From assembly GCA_017412245.1 (NCBI GenBank), contig JAFPYI010000033.1, positions 1-64,000 of the forward strand: 64,000 nt of DNA, written 5' to 3'. The stretch is from Paludibacteraceae bacterium (lineage in GTDB: Bacteria; Bacteroidota; Bacteroidia; Bacteroidales; Paludibacteraceae). Position numbers and translations under genes: made by a program. Below, in pieces: positions 43,618 to 52,076 of this stretch. Position 1 is the stretch's first letter. Every line of letters begins with the position of its first letter. The notes below the pieces were generated by a model that saw nothing but the letters and a program-made list of their open reading frames with translations, did not search any database and had not been told where the DNA came from.

Positions 43618-44666
43618 CTATCAGTCTTCTCTATCGTACGAGTCTGAGAAAAGCATTGCAACTGCTGGAGCATTACGATTCGGCAGAAGAAGCGTGGGAG
43701 CATGTTGATGATCCGCATAAACAAGAGCATCTCGACCGCGCCAAGCGAGAAATAGACTGGATAAACGAGCATCATATCTCTGTCTGGACTTGCAACGATG
43801 CCGATTATCCTTACCGCTTGCAGCAATGTCCCGATAAACCGATTGTGCTCTACGGGAAAGGTAATATTCGTCATTCGGAAGGACATATAGTCAGTATTGT
43901 CGGCACACGTAGGCCTACGGAACGCGGAAAAGAACTGACGGAGAGGTTGGTGCGTGATTTGCGAGACCGATTGGAAAACGTGACTATTGTCAGCGGTGGC
44001 GCGTACGGAATAGATATAACTGCTCATCGTGCGGCCCTCAAATATGATGTGCCGACAATCATTGTTCCTGCACACGGTTTAGACCGAATTTATCCCGCTG
44101 TGCATAGACCGGAAGCTATTGCTTCGTTGGAGAACGGAGGACTGCTGACCGAACATATCTCCGGCACAGAACCCTTGGCTCCGTATTTCGTCCAGCGAAA
44201 CCGCATTGTAGCAGGACTGGCAGACGCAGTGGTTGTCGTGGAGTCGCAGAGCAAAGGCGGTAGTCTGATTACGGCCAACATGGCGTTGGATTATGATCGG
44301 GAAGTGTTTGCTTTTCCCGGCCGTCCGCAAGATATCACAGCACAAGGTTGCAACCAACTGATTCGACGTAATCAGGCTTATCTCATCAGCAATGCCGATG
44401 AACTGATAGAGACCATGAATTGGACCACACGAAACACACCTTCGCCATCCACGCAGACAACGATGGTGGAACTGCTGGAAGACCTGACACCGCAACAACA
44501 AACCATCTTCCGTAAGTTGGAAGAGGCGGAAGAAGGAATGCATATCAATCTGATTGTCATGGAGACAGGTCTTAACTACAGCGATGTAGCTTCAGATCTT
44601 GTGATGATGGAGGTTCAAGGGATGGTAAAAACTTTACCGGGCGGAATTTATCGCCTCGTGAGATAA
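43587..44666 (+). CDS. dprA: DNA-processing protein DprA, 359 aa
   Basis: DprA loads RecA on incoming single-stranded DNA in natural transformation. The Rossmann-like core has SIVGTRRPTERGKELTERLV, 'VSGGAYGIDITAHRAAL' and 'IVPAHGLDRIYPAVHRP', followed by 'EPLAPYFVQRNRIVAGLADA' and 'QSKGGSLITANMALDYDREV'. A C-terminal winged-helix-like domain (about 290-359; 'GMHINLIVMETGLNYSDVAS') completes the protein. The start lies inside the vanZ-like gene, 31 nt before its end. No other competence genes are in the window. Confidence 0.95.
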   Translation: MDVQKNLYEIAISLLYRTSLRKALQLLEHYDSAEEAWEHVDDPHKQEHLDRAKREIDWINEHHISVWTCNDADYPYRLQQCPDKPIVLYGKGNIRHSEGHIVSIVGTRRPTERGKELTERLVRDLRDRLENVTIVSGGAYGIDITAHRAALKYDVPTIIVPAHGLDRIYPAVHRPEAIASLENGGLLTEHISGTEPLAPYFVQRNRIVAGLADAVVVVESQSKGGSLITANMALDYDREVFAFPGRPQDITAQGCNQLIRRNQAYLISNADELIETMNWTTRNTPSPSTQTTMVELLEDLTPQQQTIFRKLEEAEEGMHINLIVMETGLNYSDVASDLVMMEVQGMVKTLPGGIYRLVR

Positions 44667-44744
44667 AAAACGGAAATGTAACTTCACTTTTTTACAATTT
44701 ATTTCTAATTCTGTAAACAGAAACGATTATTTTTAATAAAAATT

Positions 44745-44775
44745 TTGGTATTTCAATTTTTTTGTAGTAACTTTG
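44745..44775 (+). promoter_or_regulatory. Promoter of the small membrane protein-parC-maf genes
   Basis: TTG (44745-44747), 20-nt spacer ending GTAG, TAACTTTG (44768-44775). The leader to 44816 is about 40 nt. Confidence 0.78.
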
Positions 44776-44815
44776 CACGCTGAAATATAAAATCGCATAA
44801 AATTTATCTATAGAT

Positions 44816-44983
44816 ATGAATTTATTTTTGAAGTATTTAGGAGTTTTCCTGCTTTTATTAGGCGTTATTTGCTTGGTCGTTTATAAATATGCATTGCCTA
44901 CGAATGCTCTGCTTGTTGCCGGTATCGCGCTGGAGTTGATAGGTCTCATTGCATATGTCTTAATCAATAGAAAACTCGACTAA
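44816..44983 (+). CDS. Small two-helix membrane protein, 55 aa
   Basis: The translation begins MNLFLKYLGVFLLLLGVICL and ends AYVLINRKLD. Two hydrophobic helices (about 4-24 and 29-49) are joined by a short loop, and a charged tail follows. It starts 40 nt after the promoter box and stops 3 nt before parC, so it is the first gene of this operon and is very likely translated. I do not know a named family. Confidence 0.75.
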   Translation: MNLFLKYLGVFLLLLGVICLVVYKYALPTNALLVAGIALELIGLIAYVLINRKLD

Positions 44984-44986
44984 CGC

Positions 44987-47617
44987 ATGCCTGAAGGTCC
45001 TAATGGATTTAATGATGCTATAAAGTATCACTTGACCGGCATGTACCAAGACTGGTTCTTGGATTATGCCTCATATGTGATACTTGAGCGTGCTGTGCCT
45101 GCCATCGAGGATGGTCTGAAACCCGTGCAGCGCCGTATTTTGCATGCTATGAAGTGTGTGGATGACGGCAAGATGAATAAGGTGGCAAATATTGTTGGTC
45201 AAACCATGCAATACCACCCGCACGGAGACGCTTCCATTGGAGATGCATTGGTGCAGTTAGGACAAAAAGACCTTCTTATTGATTGTCAAGGTAACTGGGG
45301 AAATATCCTTACCGGAGACGGTGCTGCGGCTCCTCGTTATATTGAGGCAAGACTTAGCAAATTTGCATTAGAGACGGTCTTCAATCCAAAGACAACACAT
45401 TGGATGAAGAGTTATGACGGACGCAAGAATGAACCGATTCATCTGCCTGTCAAATTCCCGCTTTTGCTTGCGCAAGGTGTAGAAGGTATTGCGGTTGGTT
45501 TGAACTCAAAGATTCTGCCGCATAATTTCAATGAGCTTTGTGACGCTTCGCTGGCATATCTTCGTGGACAAGAGTTCCAACTCTATCCGGATTTTCCGAC
45601 AGGCGGTGTGATAGATGTAACGCGTTATAACGACGGCGAACGTGGAGGATCGGTTAAGATCCGTGCACGTATCCAAAAAGCCGATGATAACAAAACACTT
45701 GTCATCACAGAGATACCGTTCGGAACTACCACCTCGAAAATCATTGAGACAATCCTCAAAGCGAACCAGAAAGGCAAAATCAAAATCAAGAAGATTGATG
45801 ATTTTACCGCCGATACCGCACGCATTGTTGTTCAACTCGCTCCGGGTTCTTCGTCCGACAAAGCCATTGACGCTCTGTATGCCTTTACGGACTGCGAAGT
45901 AAATATCAGTCCTAACTGCTGTGTCATTGAAGACAAGAAGCCAATCTTTACTTCTGTCAGCAATCTGCTTCGTCTCTCGACAGAAAATACCAAGGCCCTT
46001 TTGAAATGGGAATTGGAGATTGAGAAAGGCGAACTGGAGGAGAAATATTTCTATACCTCGCTCGAGAAAATTTTCATCGAGAACCGTATTTACAAACAAG
46101 AAGGTTACGAAAACGCACCGAATAAAGAGAAATTGATTGCGTTTGTGGATGAAGCACTCACGCCTTTCAAACCGCAACTAATCAGAGAGGTGCGCACTGA
46201 GGATATCGAGAAACTATTCGAGATCCGAATGATTCGTATCACTAAGTTCGACTCTAAGAAAGCGGACGAGTTGATGAAAGATTTGGAGAAGAAAATCAAG
46301 GCTTGCATCAAGAATCTGAATCATTTGACCGACTACACGATAGCGTGGTTTGAGATGCTCAAAGAGAAATACGGAGATGCATATCCGCGTAGAACAGAGG
46401 TGCGTAACTTCGGTGCTATCAATGTCAAAGCTGTCGTTGAAAATAACGAGAAACTCTATATCAACCGAGAAGAAGGATTTATTGGAACAGGACTGAAGAA
46501 AGATGAGTTCCTCTTCAATTGCTCGGATATTGATGATATCATTGTCTTCCATCGCGACGGTAAATACAAGGTGATGAAGGTTGCCGAGAAACTATTCGTG
46601 GGTACAGACATCCTGCATATCGCTGTATTCAAACGTGGTGATGACCGCACGGTTTACAATGTGGTTTATCGCGATGGTAAGAAAGGTACATATTTCATGA
46701 AACGCTTCAACGTGACAGGTGTTGCGCGAGATAAGGAATACGATTTGACACAAGGCAAAGCGGGTTCGAAAGTGGTATATTTCACTGCTAATCCCAATGG
46801 AGAGGCGGAGGTAATCAAAGTGGCGTTGAAACCAGCCCTTCATCTCAAGAAATTGGAGGTGTTCAAGGACCTTAGTGAGTTAGCTGTCAAATCTCGTACA
46901 GCAAGAGGCAATGTGCTGACCAAATACGATGTCAAATCCATCACACTCAAGCAAAAAGGCCACTCGACACTCGGTGGGCGCAAAGTGTGGTTCGACCAAG
47001 ATGTATTGCGCGTTAACTACGACGAGCATGGTACTTATCTTGGAGAATTCCAGGACGAAGATCGTATACTTGTTTTAACAACCGAAGGAACGTACTATAC
47101 CACTACGTTTGACTTGACGGCGCATTTTGACGATAATATTCTTCGTATCGAAAAATGGGATCCCAACAAAGTGTGGTCGCTCATTCAATGGAACGGGGAA
47201 CAGAAATTCTATTACGGCAAACGCTTCAGATTAGACGACGCTGCGGCTAAAGTGCAATCATTCTTAGGCGAAGATGCCGATTCACGGATTGCTGTTCTTT
47301 CGGATAGAGCTGAAGCAATTTTCCGTGTTACGTTAGCCGATGAGCGGAAAGAACCGATGGAGATCTTGATGGAAGAATTCATAGACGAGAAGTCTCCGCG
47401 TGCCAAAGGAAAACGTATCACGACACTCGAGATAGCGAAGATAGAAGATATCACTCCTGAACCGGAACCGATTCCTGAGGAACCGGAAGAAGAACCGGAA
47501 GATCCACAAGACGGACCTGCCGGAGAAGAAGAGCAAGGTGAAACAACTTCTTTGGATATCGATGGAGTGCCGATGACTATTGAGCAACCCAAGGATACGC
47601 AACTCGACCTTTTCTAA
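44987..47617 (+). CDS. parC: DNA topoisomerase IV subunit A (ParC), Bacteroidetes type, 876 aa
   Basis: The breakage-reunion domain starts DYASYVILERAVPAIEDGLK and includes the quinolone-region sequence YHPHGDASIGDALVQ. The catalytic tyrosine is in GDGAAAPRYIEARLSK (about Tyr118). A long coiled region and a beta-pinwheel-like C-terminal domain (about 500-800) follow. The GyrA box typical of gyrase is not evident, which supports ParC. The last 45 residues are acidic with Pro-Glu repeats and end in QLDLF, the canonical sequence for binding the DNA polymerase sliding clamp. Its partner subunit is outside the window. Confidence 0.92.
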   Translation: MPEGPNGFNDAIKYHLTGMYQDWFLDYASYVILERAVPAIEDGLKPVQRRILHAMKCVDDGKMNKVANIVGQTMQYHPHGDASIGDALVQLGQKDLLIDCQGNWGNILTGDGAAAPRYIEARLSKFALETVFNPKTTHWMKSYDGRKNEPIHLPVKFPLLLAQGVEGIAVGLNSKILPHNFNELCDASLAYLRGQEFQLYPDFPTGGVIDVTRYNDGERGGSVKIRARIQKADDNKTLVITEIPFGTTTSKIIETILKANQKGKIKIKKIDDFTADTARIVVQLAPGSSSDKAIDALYAFTDCEVNISPNCCVIEDKKPIFTSVSNLLRLSTENTKALLKWELEIEKGELEEKYFYTSLEKIFIENRIYKQEGYENAPNKEKLIAFVDEALTPFKPQLIREVRTEDIEKLFEIRMIRITKFDSKKADELMKDLEKKIKACIKNLNHLTDYTIAWFEMLKEKYGDAYPRRTEVRNFGAINVKAVVENNEKLYINREEGFIGTGLKKDEFLFNCSDIDDIIVFHRDGKYKVMKVAEKLFVGTDILHIAVFKRGDDRTVYNVVYRDGKKGTYFMKRFNVTGVARDKEYDLTQGKAGSKVVYFTANPNGEAEVIKVALKPALHLKKLEVFKDLSELAVKSRTARGNVLTKYDVKSITLKQKGHSTLGGRKVWFDQDVLRVNYDEHGTYLGEFQDEDRILVLTTEGTYYTTTFDLTAHFDDNILRIEKWDPNKVWSLIQWNGEQKFYYGKRFRLDDAAAKVQSFLGEDADSRIAVLSDRAEAIFRVTLADERKEPMEILMEEFIDEKSPRAKGKRITTLEIAKIEDITPEPEPIPEEPEEEPEDPQDGPAGEEEQGETTSLDIDGVPMTIEQPKDTQLDLF

Positions 47618-47632
47618 AATCGAAAAAGGAAG

Positions 47633-48229
47633 ATGATAATGAGTAACAGTCAATTACAAATCATCTTGGGTTCACAATCCCCCCGCAGACGCGAATTAAT
47701 GGCAGGCTTAGGCCTGCCGTTTACTTCTGTCTCTATTGATGCAGATGAGTCCTATCCCGAGAACTTGAAAGCCGAGGAGATACCTATTTATATTTCGCGC
47801 GTGAAAGCACACGCGTACGAGTCTAAACTTCTTCCGTCTCAACTTCTCATTACTGCAGACACGATAGTCTGGTGCAACAACAAGATGTTGGGAAAACCGC
47901 ATAGCGAAGAAGAGGCATGTGAGATGCTGCGCCAACTCAGTGGTAGAACCCATCAGGTCTTTACTGCCGTCACATTCCTAATGCAAGGACAATCTATGAA
48001 AACGATAGTGGATGCAACGGAAGTTACATTCCGTACACTTGCGGAGGAAGAGATATTGCATTACGTGAAGGAATATAGGCCTCTTGACAAAGCAGGCGCT
48101 TATGGCGTGCAGGAATGGATTGGATACGCCGCATGCACGCACCTTAATGGTTCGTATTTCAATGTGATGGGCTTTCCCACCCATCTCGTTTATGAACAAC
48201 TGCAGAAATTTACAGCCCTCGTACAATAA
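47633..48229 (+). CDS. maf: Maf family nucleotide pyrophosphatase, 198 aa
   Basis: Hydrolyses non-canonical or modified nucleoside triphosphates (dTTP/UTP type in this subgroup). The phosphate-binding motif is GSQSPRRRELMAGLGLPF; LLITADTIVW, 'GKPHSEEEACEMLRQLSGRT' and 'LDKAGAYGVQEW' are conserved. Two starts are possible, 47633 and 47639; GGAAG just before 47633 is better spaced for 47639 (MSNSQLQ). It follows parC by 15 bp. Its 3' end overlaps the convergent UbiA gene by 20 bp. Confidence 0.93.
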   Translation: MIMSNSQLQIILGSQSPRRRELMAGLGLPFTSVSIDADESYPENLKAEEIPIYISRVKAHAYESKLLPSQLLITADTIVWCNNKMLGKPHSEEEACEMLRQLSGRTHQVFTAVTFLMQGQSMKTIVDATEVTFRTLAEEEILHYVKEYRPLDKAGAYGVQEWIGYAACTHLNGSYFNVMGFPTHLVYEQLQKFTALVQ

Positions 48230-49169
48230 CGATGCTGTAGAGCATTCCCAGTAACATCGTTAATTTGATTACTTGCTGGCAAGTCTTGTAATCGCTTGGA
48301 ATCTTGGCACTCCATAATAACCATAGAGCGCCAATCAATGGTGTTACTATGCCTAAAGCAATATATCGTGTGCTGAGACTTTGCCAACTATGCGGGAAAG
48401 GCAAGACAGCGTACCATAGCCATCCAATCAAACAGAAAGTGACGATTATAAGGCATGTTACAAACACTTTTGTCCATGTATCACCCCAAACGACGGGCAT
48501 GGAATGACATTCCAACTCTCGGTCTCCCATCTGGTCCTGCATATCTTTGACTATCTCGCGTATCCATGTCAGCAAGAAAGCAAAGGCAGCAAATCCTCCC
48601 GTCCATGCGTAGATATCATGCTCTAAAGTGGTGTAGGGGAGAATAGTTTCATATAGCAGCTGTAGCTGTGCTACATTTGCCATGGCTACTATCATCGGAG
48701 TTAAACCGGCTAACAGAGCTATAACCAGATTGCCCACCATAAAGAGACGCTTGTAACTGCTTGAGTAGAACCACAGCAGTCCCGGCACAATCACAAAGAT
48801 GATGCCTAATGTCCAACTATGTAATAACCGAGCCACTGCAGCTCCACAGAGCAAACCTGCAGCACTCAAACCGATGCTCAGATGCATAGCCGCAGGTTTG
48901 CTTATGGTGTTGGAGACAATCAATTCGTCCGGTCTGTTGATGCGGTCAATCTTGATATCAAAATAATCATTGATGACATATCCTCCGGCGGCAATGCATA
49001 CAATGGCCAAGGTGATCAACAGTAGCAGATACCAAGGTAACTGTTCTCCGAATGCCACTTTGTCCAAAATAGGAACCGCTACCCATTTTTCCATCAACCA
49101 TACGAGGGCAACTAAAAACAACAAGTTGCTCCATCTAACCAAACGTAATATGTCTTTAGCCAATTCCAT
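48210..49169 (-). CDS. UbiA family prenyltransferase, probably geranylgeranylglycerol-phosphate geranylgeranyltransferase, 319 aa
   Basis: An intramembrane enzyme with about eight or nine helices. The first Asp-rich motif is GGYVINDYFDIKIDRINRP and the second is REIVKDMQDQMGDRELE; both bind prenyl diphosphate through magnesium. In Bacteroidetes this subgroup is annotated as the enzyme that adds the second prenyl chain to prenylglycerol phosphate, the step after GGGPS. The assignment to that step rather than to menaquinone or haem A synthesis is moderate. It is the last gene of the pta-ackA-amylase operon, 9 bp after the amylase, and converges with maf. Confidence 0.82.
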   Translation of the reverse strand: MELAKDILRLVRWSNLLFLVALVWLMEKWVAVPILDKVAFGEQLPWYLLLLITLAIVCIAAGGYVINDYFDIKIDRINRPDELIVSNTISKPAAMHLSIGLSAAGLLCGAAVARLLHSWTLGIIFVIVPGLLWFYSSSYKRLFMVGNLVIALLAGLTPMIVAMANVAQLQLLYETILPYTTLEHDIYAWTGGFAAFAFLLTWIREIVKDMQDQMGDRELECHSMPVVWGDTWTKVFVTCLIIVTFCLIGWLWYAVLPFPHSWQSLSTRYIALGIVTPLIGALWLLWSAKIPSDYKTCQQVIKLTMLLGMLYSIVIVRGL

Positions 49170-49178
49170 CGAAAGTAC

Positions 49179-50816
49179 TTATCGAATTTTCAGTACTACA
49201 CCTTTCCACGCCGACAGAGTCACATCGATAGGTTCGTTCGCCACGAATCGAATAGCTTCTTTTTTGCCGCTAAGCAGATCGGTGGCGCTTGCTTTCTGCT
49301 TCTCGTCCATATTCAGGTACACAAATGCATCATTCGGGATGCGCACTTTGATATGCTGCTCGCGGTCATGGAAATTCACCACCACCAATAGCGTCTCAGT
49401 ACCTATATGACGCAAGAAAGCATACTGCTCATGCTTGTTGAATCCTTCTCCTTGTGCATAGGTGATATCGTACATTTTCCCCTTTTGAATGGCACGGTTG
49501 CTACGAGCTAAGTTCAGTAAGCGTTGGTAAAAATCCCGTAATTCCTGTTGCTCACTACTCAAATGAGCTCCATCGTACTTACCTTTATTGGTCCATGCTT
49601 GCAAACTCTTTATACCCCAATAGTCAAATATGGTTGTGCGTCCGTCCATGCCGGAGAAACCTTCCATATCCATACCGCGTTCGCCTAATTCCTGTCCCAT
49701 GTAAATCATCAAAGGACAACGATTAAGCGTTGCCGCCACAATCATTGCCGGCTCTGCGCATAGACCATTGCCGCAGAAAAATCCGCTGGCGATGCGTTGC
49801 TCATCATGGTTCTCCAAGAAATACAACATATGGTCGATACGTTGCTCTCCGTGTTGCATCCATTGGGCGGTGATGCCTTCTGCAGGCCAACTCTTACTGG
49901 TCACACCACGCAGATAATCATACATGCCTACTTTGTCGTACAGATAGTCAAAACCGGCATTGAGATACGCATCATACCGTGCAGGTTCGTAGCATTCGCC
50001 GATGAATAAGAGTTTAGGGTATTTCTTTTTCACTTTTGCTATTGCCCAAGCGAAGAACTCTACCGGCACCATTTCGGCCATATCTACGCGGAAACCGTCA
50101 ATGCCTTTACCTGCCCAAAAGAGCAGAATGTCTAACATTTTGTCCCATGTGCCCGGACGTGGATCAAACTGTTTCTCCCCGCCTCCACGATAGTACACAC
50201 CGTAGTTCAATTTGATGGTCTCGTACCAGTCATTAGCACTTGGATGACTGTTCCAACAATCGTTTCCGGTTACCTTTGCCGGGTATTCGTCGTAACCTTG
50301 CAGGTCTTTATCCATCGAAAAATGCTCTCCCGGCAGGTAATAGAAATTATTAAGCGGAGAGAACGCCCACTCCGGATGATCTCCTTCGCCTAAATCCTGT
50401 ATGTTAGCAGGTTTGCAGACACTTTTATATTCGCGCGCAACATGATTGGGAATGAAATCCATCACTACGCCCAAACCGGCTTTATGAGTTCGTTCAATCA
50501 GTGCTTCCCATTCGCCCATCCGTTTGCTTTCGTTCTTTGCCAAATCCGGATTAACGTCATAATAATCGGTAATGGCATAAGGAGAACCTGCCTGTCCTTT
50601 TGTGATGGCAGGATTATTATGCTCGGCTGTAGCGTGACGAATAATTCCGGTGTACCAGATGTGCGTAGCACCCAAATCAGCAATAGAACGAAGTGCTCGC
50701 TCGTTGATGTCCACTAACTTGCCACAACCATTCTCCGTCTTTGTGCCGTTATGCTTACGCGTCTCGTTGAAATTGGCAAATAAACGGGGAATGATTTGGT
50801 AAATAATCGGTTTCAT
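49179..50816 (-). CDS. GH13 alpha-amylase family enzyme, 545 aa
   Basis: A (beta/alpha)8 glycosidase with the four GH13 blocks: 'GVVMDFIPNHV', 'GIDGFRVDMAEMVPVEF' with the nucleophile Asp, LLFIGECYEPARY with the acid/base Glu, and YFLENHDEQRIASG with the third Asp. The C-terminal beta domain begins at about residue 455. There is no signal peptide, so it acts on glycogen or imported oligosaccharides in the cytoplasm. It starts 6 bp after ackA in the acetate operon. The exact bond specificity cannot be told. Confidence 0.92.
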   Translation of the reverse strand: MKPIIYQIIPRLFANFNETRKHNGTKTENGCGKLVDINERALRSIADLGATHIWYTGIIRHATAEHNNPAITKGQAGSPYAITDYYDVNPDLAKNESKRMGEWEALIERTHKAGLGVVMDFIPNHVAREYKSVCKPANIQDLGEGDHPEWAFSPLNNFYYLPGEHFSMDKDLQGYDEYPAKVTGNDCWNSHPSANDWYETIKLNYGVYYRGGGEKQFDPRPGTWDKMLDILLFWAGKGIDGFRVDMAEMVPVEFFAWAIAKVKKKYPKLLFIGECYEPARYDAYLNAGFDYLYDKVGMYDYLRGVTSKSWPAEGITAQWMQHGEQRIDHMLYFLENHDEQRIASGFFCGNGLCAEPAMIVAATLNRCPLMIYMGQELGERGMDMEGFSGMDGRTTIFDYWGIKSLQAWTNKGKYDGAHLSSEQQELRDFYQRLLNLARSNRAIQKGKMYDITYAQGEGFNKHEQYAFLRHIGTETLLVVVNFHDREQHIKVRIPNDAFVYLNMDEKQKASATDLLSGKKEAIRFVANEPIDVTLSAWKGVVLKIR

Positions 50817-50822
50817 AGGTAT

Positions 50823-52013
50823 TTAAATCAATGCTTGGGTGTCAGTAGCAATCATCAATTCCTCATCGGTCGGGATTAGAACAACTGTTACTTTGCTACC
50901 TTTCTTGCTGATAATTCTTTCTTTGCCGCGAACTTTATTCGCCTCTTCGTCTAACTCGATGCCCAGGAAACTTAAGCCTTTCATTACTTCTGCACGGATG
51001 TACGGATCGTTCTCTCCGATACCGGCGGTAAACACCAGAATGTCAATGCCGTTCATTGCAGCAGCGTATGCACCGATGTATTTCTTTACGCGGTAGATAA
51101 ACATCTTGCGTGCTAAATCAGCACGTTTGTTGCCTTCGTTGATGGCAGCCTCGATGTCACGGCAATCGCTGGAGATGCCGCTTACACCTAACAGACCCGA
51201 TTTCTTATTCACCAGATTGTTGAATTCAGCGGTACTCAGGTGCTCCTTATCCATGATAAACGTAGCTGCACCCAGATCTAAATCTCCCGAACGAGTTCCC
51301 ATTACGAGACCTTCAACCGGTGTCAGACCCATTGAGGTGTCCACGCTCTTACCATCCATAACTGCCGTGCAACTTCCACCGCCACCGATATGTGCGGTTA
51401 CAATCTTCTTGCCTTTCGGGTCAACACCTAAGAATTCGCATACACGTGCGCTTACGTAACGATGGCTCGTTCCGTGAAAACCGTAACGACGGATGGCGTA
51501 TTTTTCGTATAACTCATAAGGAAGTGCGTACATGTACGCGTAATCCGGCATGGTCTGATGGAAAGCGGTGTCGAAAACAGCCACTTGCGGCACGCCGGGC
51601 AAAATTTTCTCGATAGCATCAATACCTTTCAAGTTAGCAGGGTTGTGCAGCGGAGCCAAGTCGATACATTCAACGATTTGTTTTTTAACCTCAGGGGTAA
51701 TCAAGACAGACTTGTTGAACTTCTCTCCTCCATGCACTACGCGGTGGCCAACAGCATTAATCTCTTTCAAATCTTTGATACAACCGATCTTCGGATCTAC
51801 CAGTTTCTCAAGAATGAGTTCGATACCTACAGTATGCTCCGGCATCGATTTCTCAAATTTAATTTTCTCGCCGTTTGGCAACTTAACTAACAGGAATGAA
51901 TCGGGTAAACCGATTTTTTCCACTCCGCCTTGTGCCAACACTTGTTTGCTCTCCATCTCAAAGAGCTTATATTTAATACTGCTACTTCCGCAGTTCAATA
52001 CTAATATCTTCAT
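50823..52013 (-). CDS. ackA: Acetate kinase, 396 aa
   Basis: Makes ATP and acetate from acetyl phosphate. 'LVLNCGSSSIKYKLFEME' at the start, 'VGHRVVHGGEKFNKSVLI', 'VFDTAFHQTMPDYAYMYALP', 'VTAHIGGGGSCTAVMDGKSV' and 'ILVFTAGIGENDPYIRAEV' are conserved. The length is normal. The gap to pta is filled by a 7-bp repeat array. It forms an operon with pta upstream and the amylase downstream. Confidence 0.97.
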   Translation of the reverse strand: MKILVLNCGSSSIKYKLFEMESKQVLAQGGVEKIGLPDSFLLVKLPNGEKIKFEKSMPEHTVGIELILEKLVDPKIGCIKDLKEINAVGHRVVHGGEKFNKSVLITPEVKKQIVECIDLAPLHNPANLKGIDAIEKILPGVPQVAVFDTAFHQTMPDYAYMYALPYELYEKYAIRRYGFHGTSHRYVSARVCEFLGVDPKGKKIVTAHIGGGGSCTAVMDGKSVDTSMGLTPVEGLVMGTRSGDLDLGAATFIMDKEHLSTAEFNNLVNKKSGLLGVSGISSDCRDIEAAINEGNKRADLARKMFIYRVKKYIGAYAAAMNGIDILVFTAGIGENDPYIRAEVMKGLSFLGIELDEEANKVRGKERIISKKGSKVTVVLIPTDEELMIATDTQALI

Positions 52014-52076
52014 AAATGTCTAAATGCTTAAATGATTCAATAAATGACCAAATGATAAATGACCAAATGGTAAATT
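52014..52076. repeat. Nine 7-bp repeats filling the pta-ackA gap
   Basis: Nine units containing AAATG or AAATT, for example TAAATGA, run from the base next to the ackA start codon (52011-52013) to the pta stop codon (52075-52077). The spacer is therefore almost entirely repeat. Confidence 0.85.

Noticed and set aside
44987..47617. Gyrase subunit A instead of ParC
   Set aside because: The C-terminal domain lacks a clear GyrA box and the overall pattern fits the Bacteroidetes topoisomerase IV group; a small doubt remains.
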